Source of the DNA: Epiperipatus broadwayi
Taxonomy: Eukaryota > Onychophora > Udeonychophora > Euonychophora > Peripatidae
Length of the DNA: 64,000 nucleotides
Reading direction: 5' to 3'
Assembly (NCBI GenBank): GCA_028023455.1
Contig: JAQFVV010000017.1
Location: 186,001 to 250,000 of the forward strand
Shown piece by piece: positions 46,541-59,624 of this stretch. Both the position numbers and the translations under genes were made by a program. The notes under the pieces were generated by a model. That model was not told the origin of the DNA and did not search any database. It worked only from the letters and a program-made list of their open reading frames with translations. Numbering within the stretch: the first letter of the stretch is position 1; each line of letters opens with the position of its first letter.

Positions 46541-48228
46541 TGAGAGAAAAAAAACTGATTTCTTGTTTAAAACTGATATCTAAACAGATGATATGAGAAT
46601 GGTTTTAGGAATTTATTTTAAAGTGCAGTTTTATTGCAGCTAAGAAAATAAGGCAGATGGGTGTGATGATTATTTCAAACAACTATGGGACATTTCCTGA
46701 AGGTCCAGAACCTCAATTTATTTGTAGGGGTCAAATGCTAGTGCAAAGCTAAGACAAATGCTGAAATATATATTTAGAGATGCCGCTGAAAATTGCAATT
46801 ACCAAACCAATATAAATTTTTATTTGGATAGTATTTTGTTAATTTTTTAGATTGTGGTAAATATTTTATTACACTTTGATTTACAAGCGTCAAACTTTCT
46901 ATACTCACTACTTTGATAGCCATTTCTTCAGATAAATACATCATTGATTAATACTAGTAATTTATTAATCTAGAAATTATCCCTAATCCAAATATAAGCT
47001 TTAATCATTAGTTACAGATTAATTTATTCCTTTCTTAATTATCAATTAACATATTGAATAATTTGCTTTCCTCTCCTTTTTTTTTTTAGGTTTAATGTAC
47101 ATTTAAGATACATTTATAATTTTTACTCCATTCGCATTCTTGAAACATGTAAAAAAAATATAAATGACTACCATGATGGTTATGTGTTTATTTACAATTT
47201 AAAAATAAATATATTAAGCATTAACTGAGATTTAAAGTTTATATCTAGATCACGGATAATATCTAGTTTAATAAGTAGACTGTTACTAATCATTAATTAC
47301 TAATTATTAATCTTAAGTAGTTGGTGCAAATATTGCCTATATAAAAAGTTTAATATTTCCAAAATAAAAATTTAGTAATTGTATTGATAGTACTGAACAA
47401 ATGACGAAGATACGTGTAAGAAATTTAACTAGGTCAACTAATGAGACGTGACTCCGCATCAAATATGCTCCTTGGAAGTTTTTGTTTTTTGGATGTTTTA
47501 TTCTGAATTGTCAAATAATATACGGTAAAATGGAGGTTTTAAGTTTGTTGTAGGTAATATTTTATTGAACGACATTACAAATATGTGTGTGTGTGTGTGT
47601 GTGTTGGTTTGTGTGATTTATATGTCTTTCATTTATTTTTGTTTGTTTTTTTGTTTTGTTATTTTTAAAACTATTCATTGACTAATCTACACTTTTCTCA
47701 TTCTATTAATATAATTTTATAAAACTATAAAAGTATAAACTATTGTTTGACATTACTTTTATAATAAAACGAAACAAAAAAGAATTTCATGTAATACATT
47801 GAATATATTATAAATACTTTTATATGTATATAATAATATTATATTTGTTCATTTAACCGTTTCTTTTTTTTTTAAACTATAACTTGAGGTTTATTTAAAA
47901 TTTGTGATAGTATCGAAAAAAAAAAATTAAGAATAATATCTTTCTAAGATTTCTTTATTTACAGGTGGGCGAAACTTTGAAATTTACCTTCACTGGTTTA
48001 TCTTAAATAATTCAAAAAAATCATCTGTAGATTTTCGATTTGCGCTCTTTTGCCACTTAATTTTAATTGAAAGAAAACTTTAAAAAATGCTTTATATAAC
48101 TATGAAACATTAAATGAATATTCTCGTTTTATTAGCGCGATGTATTAGAGAATGTGACGCTCGACAGGTAACAATAAATTAGAAAAAGCCGAGCACAACC
48201 GTTTTGATAATTGAAAAATTAAAAAGTA
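46541..48228. other. Non-coding DNA upstream of the candidate gene
   Basis: AT-rich with a TG run at 47586-47603. CpG-containing words become more frequent just before the candidate exon (for example 'tagcgcgatg' and 'gtgacgctcgacagg' near 48134-48171). This could be 5' UTR or promoter sequence, but no TATA box or initiator can be called. Confidence 0.4.
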
Positions 48229-48633
48229 ATGTTACTACAGGCGGCTTTACAATTTGGAGTTTTTTTGGTGTTTTTGGGGTGGAAAATTAATTATAGCAGA
48301 GGATCGATTTTATTACAGTCTAGGGATAAAGAAACAATTAGTGTAAAAGATAGTGCCTTAATAAAAAAGACATTTTACCCAGCGAATATTACTTTTTTAA
48401 AAAGACGGACGGACCGGGTAAAAAATTATTTTAAAAATGATGCATTAAATGAACTAGTGCGGACGGTTTATCGGATAAATAATGATGGAGATAAGTATAT
48501 AAGCGAAGATGTAAAGGATTCCAACGTATCATATGAAAAATATGATGCTATTGAACAAAATAGTCAAGTAGATGAGTCAAATGTATCTTCTGAATATATT
48601 TCGACGGAAAATAAAACTGATACTAAACAAGTG
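48229..48633 (+). CDS. Candidate first coding exon of a secreted or membrane glycoprotein
   Basis: ATG at 48229 opens 135 codons to 48633, where GTG|GTAAGT gives a consensus 5' splice site; without splicing the frame stops at 48652-48654. An in-frame TAA nine bases before the ATG supports this start. Residues 2-18 form a hydrophobic signal peptide or anchor (LLQAALQFGVFLVFLGW). Five N-glycosylation sequons follow (Asn21, 53, 99, 118, 128), as does a basic KRRTDR stretch at 58-63 that could be a proprotein cleavage site. The exon ends in phase 0. Higher CpG use sets it apart from its surroundings. No domain is recognised; a prohormone, growth-factor precursor or receptor ectodomain are options. 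Function is not assigned. Confidence 0.55.
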
Positions 48634-48639
48634 GTAAGT
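48634..48639 (+). other. Predicted 5' splice donor
   Basis: GTAAGT directly after GTG in the candidate exon; a full match to the intron side of the animal donor consensus. Confidence 0.5.
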
Positions 48640-48654
48640 TATTTGAAGCTTTAG

Positions 48655-49144
48655 ATAATAAACATTTTCATTTTCTGAAATAATTTGCTATATACATCCT
48701 TTTAATTTATATCAAATTTTAATTTAAAATAGATATTCTAACCTTGCGTGTTTATATATATATATATTACTAACCTTATGTCGTGTGTGTTATAAATATA
48801 CCAAGATATGACATTCTCGGAATGAAGCTAATTATGAATTGATTTGTAAATAAGTGTTTGCTCTCTACGGATACAATAGAAATTAATTATAATATATAAT
48901 TACATTTAAAATATTTAATTAAATTAGCATTATAAATTCTTTTAAAAAAACAATTGTTTAAAAGAGTGCTTTTTAAAAAAAATAATACACAGAATTTTCA
49001 GTACTTTGATGAAATCGTTATCATTGAAATTTATATTTGCGCAAGTATATAATACAAATTAAATTAGTGCATGCACATTTTTTCCAGCAAATCTGATCTT
49101 CTGTTTATGTTATAAAAGAAGAGATTATATATATCAGTTTCTAA
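48655..49144. other. Probable intron, AT-rich
   Basis: Lies after the splice donor; a short TA run near 48755-48770, otherwise featureless. Confidence 0.4.
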
Positions 49145-49400
49145 ATAACTGCCCATTTGGACTGCTAATTGGGAGACAGAGATATCTGGGATGGTCCTGA
49201 CATGGCTCGACTGTGGGTCGAGAGTTTATTGCTTGGTGAACTTGGGCCTTGGACCTCGTTGCCTGTTGTGGTGGTTGGCGCAATGCTGGACTTCGCCACC
49301 TATTCAGCTGAAGCATTTGGGTCTTCGCTTTGGGGCCCCAGGGGTGGGATCATTGGGTGATGGTTAACTTCTCAACAGCCGGGCCATGTGGATCCACATA
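49145..49400. repeat. GC-rich island, probable unclassified repeat
   Basis: About 250 bp with far more G and C than its surroundings ('tcttcgctttggggccccag', 'gttggcgcaatgctggactt'). Both strands hold an open frame of 60-63 codons, but neither resembles a known domain. The abrupt edges suggest an inserted repeat or a fragment of a coding transposon. No second copy is seen in the window. Confidence 0.4.
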
Positions 49401-50344
49401 CAGATACACATTAATCACATTACAGCAATTTTTATGGATGTAATTGTTTTTGAACATATGTACATTTTATCTTGTTACATTGAAGTGTACCCGAAAATTT
49501 TTGTAATCTTTTATTAATAAAGGTTACCTTTGAAAGTAAATAACAGTTCATTTTACTTGTTGAGGCATACATTTTATTACTATTCATTTAGCATTTTTAA
49601 TATTAAAATAAATTATAGTCTCAATTCAAAAATGTTCTCAGTTTTTGTTTTGTTTTTGAAAAAACTCAAAAATCATTTTTCCATCAACTTAAAAATCTTT
49701 GCATTCCACAAAAATGTTTCATAAAAGATTTATATTTTTGTAAATATAGAATTGTATTTAAGCCACAACAAAAACATGTGAAGTGTGTTTTATCTATTAT
49801 ATTTAGTTATTGTAATTAACAAATGTTAGCTTTGTTACAAGTTTACTGATAACATCATTGAATATTGTGTAGTATTAAAGATTATGTTTTGTTTTGGTTA
49901 GATATTATTAAAAATTATGATAGACTTTCTAACTTTATGAAAATTTAAATGCTTGATAAAGTATATATTTTAATGTAAATATTAAAAGTATGTATATATT
50001 TCTATACAAATATGAAACTGTTATCAAAGTAAAAATCTTCCGCCTGATCCGCCTGCCTCACATATAAAGCCATATGAAAACACAACTTAATAATTTAATT
50101 ATTTTTTGCTGTTCTCTAAAAATTACTTTTAATTATGCTACAAGATAATAATGAATGAAAAAACATTTCCATTAGAGCAAACATTTTTTGCTGGAATTAT
50201 TGCTTTTTATTCTGCCTGGGTTTAAACTCAATACATCAGTTTAAATATAGACATAAAAGTCAGGATTTTGATATCTATATGCAATATTAGGTATTAAACC
50301 ATTAAATATGCCATGATTACCATTTTTATGCATACACAAGCTGT
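49401..50344. other. AT-rich non-coding DNA
   Basis: No gene or repeat recognised. Confidence 0.5.
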
Positions 50345-50672
50345 TTATACAAAGGAAAAACTCTCCACGTGCCACTCAGCGCAAGCCAGAGTAATCAATG
50401 GCTGCAGAAAGGTTTGTGCATAAAAGCCCTATCTAGTGCCTACTCATCCAATATCCCCAGATTAGTTCCTAGCTTGTGGCTTTCATCAGTGATATGCAAT
50501 GCTCTCATATTCAAGACACTTTACTAATGAAAGCCACTAGTTAGAAACTAGTCAGGGGATATTGGATGAGTATGCACTAAATAGGGATTTCATGCACAAA
50601 CTTTCCTGCATCCATTGATTACTCTGGCTTGCACTGAGTGATGCTACTGTAAGGAGAGTTGTGCCTCTGTGT
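50345..50672. mobile_element. Family A palindrome
   Basis: Left arm 'ccactcagcgcaagccagag', 'gcctactcatccaatatccc' and right arm 'ggggatattggatgagtatg', 'ttgattactctggcttgcac' face each other, with a short centre near 50505. Each arm is the first part of the family A unit. Confidence 0.75.
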
Positions 50673-50754
50673 CATATTAGGTACAATAGTAAGTTCACAT
50701 ACATGCTAATAATTGAAAATTAAATAGTGCCTAATGCTATATTAATAATTATAA

Positions 50755-50951
50755 CCATTAAAAACCAGCCTTCACGTTCAATTCCAATATACATAACAAT
50801 CAACAATCTCAAACTGTTGTCAAGGCAACCTCCTTTTAACAATAGAGTGCAATCTTTTATGTCTACATAGGGATTTCACCTCTATTGTTAAAAGAAGGTT
50901 GCCTTGACAACAGCTTGAGATTGCTGTTATCTATATTATTGGTTTTAATGG
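50755..50951. mobile_element. Small inverted-repeat element
   Basis: Inner arms 50804-50847 and 50880-50923 match at 42 of 44 positions ('ttgtcaaggcaacctccttt' facing 'aaggttgccttgacaa'). Outer 'ccattaaaaacca' and 'tggttttaatgg' extend the pairing with mismatches. Confidence 0.8.
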
Positions 50952-53900
50952 TTTCTTACAAACCCATTTAGCATTGAGCATTATTACATTTATTATTTAA
51001 GTAATAATTATAAATAGAAATTCATATGATATTACAGTATGAAAAGGTCTGTTTGTTAATAGGTAAAACCATGGTTGTGGAAGAATTGTAGTAGAATTTA
51101 GTTGTTGTTTTTTGGCTATTATTGTAATGTTATATGAATTGCTATTTTATGCTATTAATTATATATGTTCAATCACTTTTGCCTATGTGTGGTTTTTAAA
51201 ACATGATCGGATAATAATTTATATATTCTCTCAGTAAGCATTTGGTCTAGGTGTTATTCTGCATTTCTTTTGATGAATGAATTTGACATGGTTTTATTGA
51301 ATTTATACTCCAATACTTTAAATATAGTGAATAAACGCATTAGATTATTCCGTTTTAACTTAAGATATTCATGAAGTTTTAATATTAATTAATAATTTGT
51401 ACTAAGAGAGAAGTTCCATAATGATAAATTTTTTTATTAGGTGATCATTCAGTTTGAGAATTGATTGAGCTTAATTTGCAATTTTATATGAGTATGTATG
51501 CTTGTGTAATGAATATTTTGTTGTGTGTGTGTATATATATATATAATAAAATTGTGCCAACACACATATAACATAAAGCTATATAAATGATAATTAACAA
51601 ATTAAAAAATCATCACTTTCAAGAATGTATATTTCTCATAACCATAGCCTGTTATGACTGACTCATAGGAATCACTATGTATGTACAATATGCAAACATT
51701 ATGTTAATGAGTCAATTAGCCCATTTTTTGGATATAGCAAAACATGATTCTTTGCAATTAAGGGTGAAGAAGTCTTCCACTAAGAAGTAAGACTTCTTTA
51801 CCTTATGTTTAACATTGTGCAACAGTGGGTTTGAACTCATGTCTGGCTACTTTTTGATGTATGAATATTGAAATCCATTCTGTGTTGATGCAACTTATAT
51901 CTATACTTATGTTGCGACAACCTAGTAGATATGGTGGCTTTGGTTTCACCATGGTATGAGGCTTTACATCCATTGTGAGGGCACACAACATTATACATGC
52001 CCTGTGGGGTTTAGTAAAAATCTATGATTTATAACTAATTAATAGATTCCCAATGTAATTTTTATTAAATTGAGATCAACCCTGTCTTTCTATAAATGCA
52101 TTTTAGATATGAATCTATATAATTAACCAGATTGAGCATGGGGTTTTTAAATTTTAGAATGATTTTATGCTTATGGATCCTAACTGTAATTTTACCTACT
52201 TTGTGCCACTTGTGTTATAGCATATGACTAGTTTAAACACCATATATATGTATGGTTGATTATGAACATGTTGAAAGTTTAAAAACAAACAGGTCAAAAT
52301 TCTAATATATAAATATATATTATTCTGGTGTAGAAATATGATATTCAATCATATACAATGAAATTCTCATATTCGTTATATTATATTCAAAGACACTTAG
52401 CAAATCATATAAATTAACAAATAATAGCTGAAGCTTTATTTATAATTCTTTGTTTACAATATTGTTTCCATAAATACAAAACACATGAATGTGTGCAGAC
52501 ACTCACATGTATATACCATAAAGATATAATATACACTCATACAAATATATCATTTATAATATGTTTTGAATTAAAAATTAGTTTCTTATACACATTTTGA
52601 ATTAATAAAAATAAATAATATATACACCTCCATATATTCAATACATTGTACTTATATGTTTTTGAAATTTCTTTTAATAATCTTAACTATTAAAAGAAAT
52701 TTCATTTTAAATGAAGACAAAAATCTTATAGCAAAAAACGATAGAAGGTTTCGTTAAAGAAAAAGTAAATAGATAGTGGTTACTATAAAGAATAAGCTAA
52801 TTTTTTTTTTTTAAAGTGTTGCTTTTTTTGTTTGTTTGTTTTAAAAAGGTGATCCCACTTTATTAATGTCGGCTTTAAAACATGAATTTCTGGAAACTAT
52901 AATTTTTAAACTCATTTTATTGTTTTTTTTAAAAAAAACAAGTATACAGTCTTGTTTCCCTACTACCCCAACTCATTTGTTTACCATATTTAAAACTTCT
53001 TTTAAAAATATATCTTTTTTAAATTTTATTTCTAAATAATTAAGAATATTGTATTTTCAGGATTTTCATATTTTTATAAACAGCCTCTTTAAAAAAATAA
53101 TTGTAAAAATATTATCATCAGATTTTTATTTCTTACAACCTTTCCGTTTACAATTACGAAATTTTCTCAAGCTGGAAGTCAAGAAATCATATTTGCATTT
53201 TTCACCTTCTGGTGAGAAACTTTGCAATTTTTTTTTACAGCTTTAAAATTCACATGTATATTTTTCTAATATTTTAATTTCAAAAAAATTCAAAAGATGG
53301 CAGGAAAGTTGAATATCCTCAAAGTTTCTTAAATTCCATGTTGATTGGTATCCATTATATATTTTGCTATCTCAAATTTTGTGAGATTACTTCAAGAAAA
53401 TATTATGATGGTCTAAAAACTTGATTTTTTGGGAAGTTTATGATAATTTTTGTATAATAATTGTGTAATAATTATTAGAAACCAAAATACATATTATTAC
53501 ATATTTATTTTTTACAGAAATGTTTTATTTTTAAATATAAAAGAATAAATTCTTCTGAATATTATTACGATAGGGATTATGATCACAGGAAATACAACTG
53601 TCTAGAAATGATGCCACTCAATAGTCTGTTATAATATTTAGTGATGTCATAAAAATTGCAAAAAAAATTAAACTTTTAAACCATAAATTGATAGATTTAT
53701 TAGATATTAAAAATAATTTATTCAGATTTTTAAAATAAACATCAAACAAAGCAGATTTTGTTTATTTTGCAAATGAATCTGCTCCACCTAAAATTTGATG
53801 AAGTGACAGTGCTTTGTTTTGATTAAAATCTAATTTTTAAAATAATTCTGAAAATTAAATGTGATTTTTTAAATTTTATTTAATTTCTAAATAAAACTAT

Positions 53901-54780
53901 CTATCAAATGATGTCAAATCAATTATATTCTGATAAATAACAATGGTTTAATATTACAGTCAAAATTAAAAGCTTAAATCTAGTTGAGAACAAAGAAATC
54001 TGTCAGAGCACAGGAGAGTTAATACTTCAAACTGGTTGAGAATTTCTTTTTGGTCATATAATAGATGGTCTTTCATAATATAATCTCAGCAAAATTTAAG
54101 TTTATTTCATGAAATTTCTTTCAATTTAGCTTTTAAAAAAATTAAACATTATCTTGCTAAAATTTGTTTATCAAATAAGAAATATATATATATATTATTT
54201 AAAAATTCATTAATTTTTTATTAAACACTCTTATTTAACTGAAAAATTCTGTTTGTTTGTTTGTTTGTTTATTTAAAATGAATTTTGTAATTGAGATTTA
54301 ACAGAATTCTATTAAATGGATTTTTTCCAAAGACTATACAGATGTTAGTTGTCAATGATAATGCAAGATAAAACTATAAATATTCCAGGCTGGCCCCCTG
54401 GTTTGTATACTATAGAGGAGTTTGTCAGATTGAATTTCAAACATATTGGTGTCATACCAGAAAGTTTTCAGTTATTCACAGAAAGGGAAGCATTTTTTTT
54501 AAAAAAGCTTAGACTAAAATTTGTTAATCAGTTAAAATATGAATAAAAAAAATATTGATTGCAAAAATTGTTTTTCTAAAATGATTTGAATTTTATTTTC
54601 TCTTGATTCTAAAAATTGATTTTTTAAAAATGCTTTTTTTATAAACACAACAATGTTGTAGATATTCTTCAATGCCTGTGAATTTTTTTTCTAATGTTAA
54701 GAAAATGATGACTTAGATTTATAATAATTTTAAATTTAAAGATTTACTAAAAAAAAAAATATCCAAATACTAAAAAGTTA
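50952..54780. other. AT-rich non-coding DNA
   Basis: Includes a near-perfect hairpin at about 52666-52705 ('gaaatttcttttaata' facing 'attaaaagaaatttc') and TA runs near 51532 and 54183. The only protein-like ORF is at 54349-54546. Confidence 0.5.
54349..54546 (+). other. Weak candidate exon or coding relic
   Basis: Open for 65 codons after a TAG at 54346-54348, with a balanced residue mix ('IPGWPPGLYTIEEFVRLNF', 'GVIPESFQLFTEREAFFLKK'). If the AG at 54347-54348 were a splice acceptor, its phase 0 frame would join the candidate exon ending at 48633. The acceptor context is poor and another AG lies seven bases earlier that would give a stop. No domain is recognised. Confidence 0.22.
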
Positions 54781-55211
54781 ATATCATCATCATTATCAAC
54801 CATTATCAATCCACTGCAGGATGAAGGCCTCTCCAAGTTCAATCCATCTTTTCCTATCTTTAGCTTCTCTTCTCCACATCACCTTTGCACACTTTCTTAT
54901 TTTATCCATCCATCTCACATGTGGTCTCTTTCTGGGTCTTTTACAATCTCTTGGAATCCAGTTTAAAATTTCTATTGTCCATCTGTTATCATCTCTTCTA
55001 ACAATATGTCCAGCCCAACTCCACTTCAGTCTTTTAATTTTTTCAATGAGGTCAGTAACACCTGTTTGTTCTCTTACCCATACATTGAGCTTTCGATCCC
55101 TTCTTGTTACTCCCAACATGCATCTCTCCATACTTCTTTGAGTGGTCTGAAGTCTCTGTATTGCTCTTCTATTAAGTGTCCAAGTCTCAGATCCATAAGT
55201 AAGAACTGGCA
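54781..55211 (-). mobile_element. 5'-truncated RTE-like LINE, 3' end
   Basis: On the minus strand it encodes the last part of the RT ORF without a break, from 'LPVLTYGSETWTLNRRAIQ' to 'ILQWIDNG' stop at 54796, followed by a 'tgataatgatgatgatat' tail. It differs from the 5290-5722 copy by few substitutions and lacks that copy's two stops, so it is a better guide to the active sequence. Truncation at the 5' end is usual for LINE insertions. Confidence 0.88.
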
Positions 55212-55485
55212 AAAAAAAGTTAATATACATATATAATATATATAATATTTTATAATAAATGTTTTTATTACTATATGAATACTAAATAGATAATCTACAT
55301 AAAAATATTTTATAATAAACATTTATTGTGCAATAAAAAGCCAAAAACAATTGTTTTCTTCATCCACAGTTATGATTTTTATATTTAACTTGAATTAAAA
55401 GTATGGTGTCCAAAAATTAATTAATCAAATAAAAAAAACAATCATGGTCAAAAAACAATTATTTTTTGCTTTTTTTAGTGCACAG

Positions 55486-55652
55486 TAAGATTATAAAAGA
55501 TCCAGAAAGAGATCACATGTGAGATGAATGGATGAAATAAAAACTGAGCATGGTGATGTGGAAAAGAGAAGCTACTGACTGGTGAAGATGGATTGAACTT
55601 GGAGAGACCTTTATTCTGCAGTGGATTGATAATGGTTGATGATGATGATGAT
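55486..55652 (+). mobile_element. Short LINE 3' tail fragment
   Basis: 'agattataaaagatccagaa' to 'gtggattgataatggttgat' plus a GATGAT tail match 5555-5717. Only about 165 bp remain. Confidence 0.85.
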
Positions 55653-58109
55653 CATGAAATAAAAAAATGTTATGTATATATATTAATTGTATCATAATTA
55701 TTATTTTATAATTTTAAATACAGCCTTATTCTTTTACATTATTAATAAATATTTTTGCCATAACATTTAATACTCTTCTCCTTCCCCAATAATATGTTTG
55801 TCTCATTCTCACCTCATTATCTGATGTGAAGAGATATATATTTTAACTTATGTAATATGAAATTGGTTATTTACAAACTTCCTATCTATGAAGTTTCTAT
55901 TTCATGAAGTAAAGATGTATTTGATTGCATAATTACACAATTGACCAATCATGATCTTATACAAACCTTACATAATGCAAAGTCTTCATGATCAATGTTG
56001 AAAATTGTACATGTAGCAAGAAGGATATAAAATTAGCTGCTGATAAACAAAAAGACAATTAATAGAACAAGAAGATGGTTACATGTTTAGAAGAAAACAC
56101 AATAAGAAAAAATAGATTGTATGATGTTAAATTTGCTGATAATGTATACTTTGACATCCTTTCTTTTGAAATTCTTTATATATCATTGAAAGATTAATAG
56201 CATTAAAACTTAGTTTGCAGAGTATTGCCTTTTATAATTGTATTAATATATATATAATCTAACAAATATAGTGGGAGAGTTCAGAAAATGAAAGCTTTTG
56301 TTTCTGGATAGAATTATTAAGTCAATATATTTTAGTCAAATATTGTTGGAAATAAAGATTATAGGTGCTGAAATCGCAACCATTTTGCTGCTTTTGCCTT
56401 CTTGCACAACATTATGGATTAATTATTACAAATAGTTTGTTTAGGCAGAAAAATAATGTACTTAGATATTAGATCTGCTATGCGTTCCATATCCATCTTG
56501 TTCTGCCTATTAATTTCTAACCTTGCAATCTCGTCAAATAAATCCTGTGATCTCATCAAATAATGTGAACACAGGAACTCCTGACAAAATTAAGTGATAA
56601 ATTTATACACAAAATTAATAAACATAATATTATAGAAAATCAGGTAGTTGTGAGGTTTTAAAATGGTATTTCATGCTGTCAAAGTTATTCTACCCCCCCC
56701 CACACAATATATATATGACCTTTGTCATCACTACACAGCCAGCAATTCCCAAATTGTACTTATAATTAAAAAATACTACACATATTAATTCTGGAATGAA
56801 ATTACAAAATGGACACAAAAAGATGATGCTTTCATTTGCATTCTGGACGATCTTTAAAAAATAAGATCACCTCATTGATTCTATCTTAGTAAAAGTTTGC
56901 AACCCCCCCCCCTTTCCCCATAAAGCATATAAAACTAAAAAACTATGATCTTCCATCTACACAAATGATGGCGTTTTCATTTTCTTTCTGTATTATATTA
57001 AAAAAATCAGTTCACCTCATTGATTCCATTTAAATAAAAGTGTAAATTTTTTTTTTTGACGTTTTGATAAAATTTTAGCAATTTCTTTTTTTGTTTTTAA
57101 CAAAATAAATGTAATTAAACATTTCTCGATCAAGATTTCATGCAGCTGGATTCCATGCAGCTGTTATATTGTATAAACACAGGCTTTAAAAATCTGATCT
57201 AGATGTAGGTTGCTTTTTTTATCTGTCCATTTTTTACTATTCTGCCATAGTTAATAGACATACTATTTTTTTTCTTTTTTTTTTTTTTGCTTTACTGCCC
57301 ATTTTGTAGTTAATGTGCTTATTATTTTAGTAGTTAATATTCTTATTTAAGTGATATAGAATAGATTTTTTTAAAAATTTGCTTACATAATACTATTTTT
57401 TTTGGTAATTTTGCTTTAGTGCCCATTTTGTAATTTCATGACAGGGTTAATATACTAGCATTTTTTAATTTTAAGTAAAATTTAGGAATTGTTGGCTATG
57501 TTGCAATGACAAAATGTATCTTATGGAGGGGGGGAGAAAGGATGGCTTTGATGACACAAAGGGTCATTTTAAAAACTCAAAACTAATTGTTTTTATATAA
57601 TACCATAAAATGTTTTTATTATTTTTGTGTACAAATTTATACTTTTTATATTGTTAAAAATGTATCTTTTCCAATCTAGTCTGGTGCAATTAGTGTTACA
57701 TATTAGAGCTGCTACACCTTTCCACATATATATCAGTCTTCTGAGAACTTTCTAAACCTTGCAAAAATGTCAAGAAGTAATGTGTGCACAGGGTCTGTTT
57801 TAAAAAATTTCTCATTTAAAGTTTGTCAGAAGTTTCTGTATGCATGTTATTTGATAACATCACAAGATTAGAAAATTATTGACAGACTTATATGAATGTG
57901 AAAAGGCATAGCAGGATTAATGTGTAAGTGCCAAAAATCATAATAAAAAAAGATGTATGAGTCAGTGCTCAAATAATGACATCACATAAAAAGTTCATAA
58001 TATGCATGCACACTTACAAATACTTATTTTGCCTCCAAAAAAACTCAAATGATAATTCAGTTAAAAAGTTTCTGCCAATTGAGAATAACTTTTTTTGATT
58101 ATATGATCA
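55653..58109. other. AT-rich non-coding DNA
   Basis: C homopolymers at about 56694-56701 and 56903-56913 and long T runs near 57045 and 57270. Two loosely similar blocks around 56795-56930 and 56960-57050 ('gatgatgctttcatttgcat' versus 'gatggcgttttcattttctt') may be an old tandem duplication. No gene seen. Confidence 0.45.
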
Positions 58110-58430
58110 CCATTCCTTATGCTTACACAAGCTGTTAAAACAAATACAAACATCTTCATATAGTAATGCCACTCAGTGTAATATTTGTACATAAACTCAT
58201 AGCTTTATAGTTAAAAATGGCTGCCAGAGAGTTGCATTATATCCTAAGATCTAGGTACATAGTGCTCTGAAATCCAAGGCTACTCATTGATGAAAACCAC
58301 AAGCTAGAAACTAGTGTAGTAATATTGGAGTAGGGACTAAATAGGGATTTTATGCACAAACCTTCTTGCATTCATTGATTACTCTGACTTGGATTAGGTG
58401 GTGCTACTGTGTGGAAAGTTTTGCCTTTGA
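58110..58430. mobile_element. Family A copy
   Basis: Starts 'atgatcaccattccttatgc', holds 'taatgccactcagtgtaata', 'gttgcattatatcctaagat' and 'catagtgctctgaaatccaa', and ends 'ttgattactctgacttggat', 'tactgtgtggaaagttttgc'. It is internally deleted. Confidence 0.7.
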
Positions 58431-58916
58431 TGTTTCTTCATCTTAAACTCAGAATTAAAAAGCCAGTAAACACACTACACTGTCTGAAGCATGTTGATAA
58501 GTAATCCACCCATTTTAATTTGCCTGTAATTATTTAATAGACATTAGAAATTTATCTTACTAGTTTTTTAGGGTCTCAAAAAAAAATTAATCTTATTTCA
58601 GCAAACAGCAAACTCTTTTCTCCATTTAGTTAATAGTATAAACAATTTTTAATCAAATTGGGCAAACTTTTAATTAGCTACCAATAATGAATAGCAATTA
58701 TTGTTTCAATTCTTTGCCAATACATGCATTAAAGTCTAAAGTAAAAAATATTATAACTTGTATTTAAGGTAACTTTATCTGAACTTTCTAAATCTAATCT
58801 TGGAAGCATAAGACCTGATAAAATGAACACTTAAAGGTCAGTGAATCCAATTAAAGTGTGAATATTTAAAAATCCCAGAAACTCTAATTACCCTACATGA
58901 CATTTCATCACTATAT
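58431..58916. other. AT-rich non-coding DNA
   Basis: No gene or repeat recognised. Confidence 0.5.
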
Positions 58917-58995
58917 AGTAAGTCTCCATACAGTAGTGCCACTCAGTGCAAGCCAGAGTAAGCATAAGAAATAGTGATCATGTGATGTTATATAA
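58917..58995. mobile_element. Family A, minimal copy
   Basis: Only 'ctccatacagtagtgccact', 'cagtgcaagccagagtaagc' and the terminal 'agtgatcatgtgatgtta' remain. Confidence 0.65.
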
Positions 58996-59624
58996 TAAGT
59001 ATTATTTTGCTCAAAAATTGCTCTTCATAAATACTACAGATCTCTACCTATTCAATTAAATTATTCCCTCTGGATGATGAGTTTTATTAAAAGCAACAAT
59101 ATTATTCTTAAATTTTATTCACTGTTTTATTACAAGTTGAATTTTTTCAGATCTCAAAAATAGTTAACATCAAGCAAATTTCAAATATCTATATTTGGAA
59201 AAAAAATTGAAAATAATGTCAGTATTTTATTAGTATTGGTATCTCATGCTTTAACACCATTGCAATCCCTATTACTTCTTTACCATTATTTCTACCATTT
59301 TGAATAATTTACCAGGGATATCTGTCTAGTTGGGCAGAATAAAATAAGTCATTATCAGCCTATTTTTATAGGTTCTTTTATCTTCATGACAGGACTTTCT
59401 AAATATACATTTGATAAATTGAAACTGCCATCTGAAATCCAATTTCATATCAACAAATTTTTGATTGTTCTGCTTTAAGCAAGATCACAACTAAAAACTT
59501 TTAGCATGCTAAAAACTTGGCCCTATCCTTACATATAATTAAATAATGTATATGTGGTATTTTACAACATATGAGACCACAGTTACAGTTAAGACAAATA
59601 GATAAGTGATGACATAAAAACTTA
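58996..59624. other. AT-rich non-coding DNA
   Basis: No gene or repeat recognised. Confidence 0.5.
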
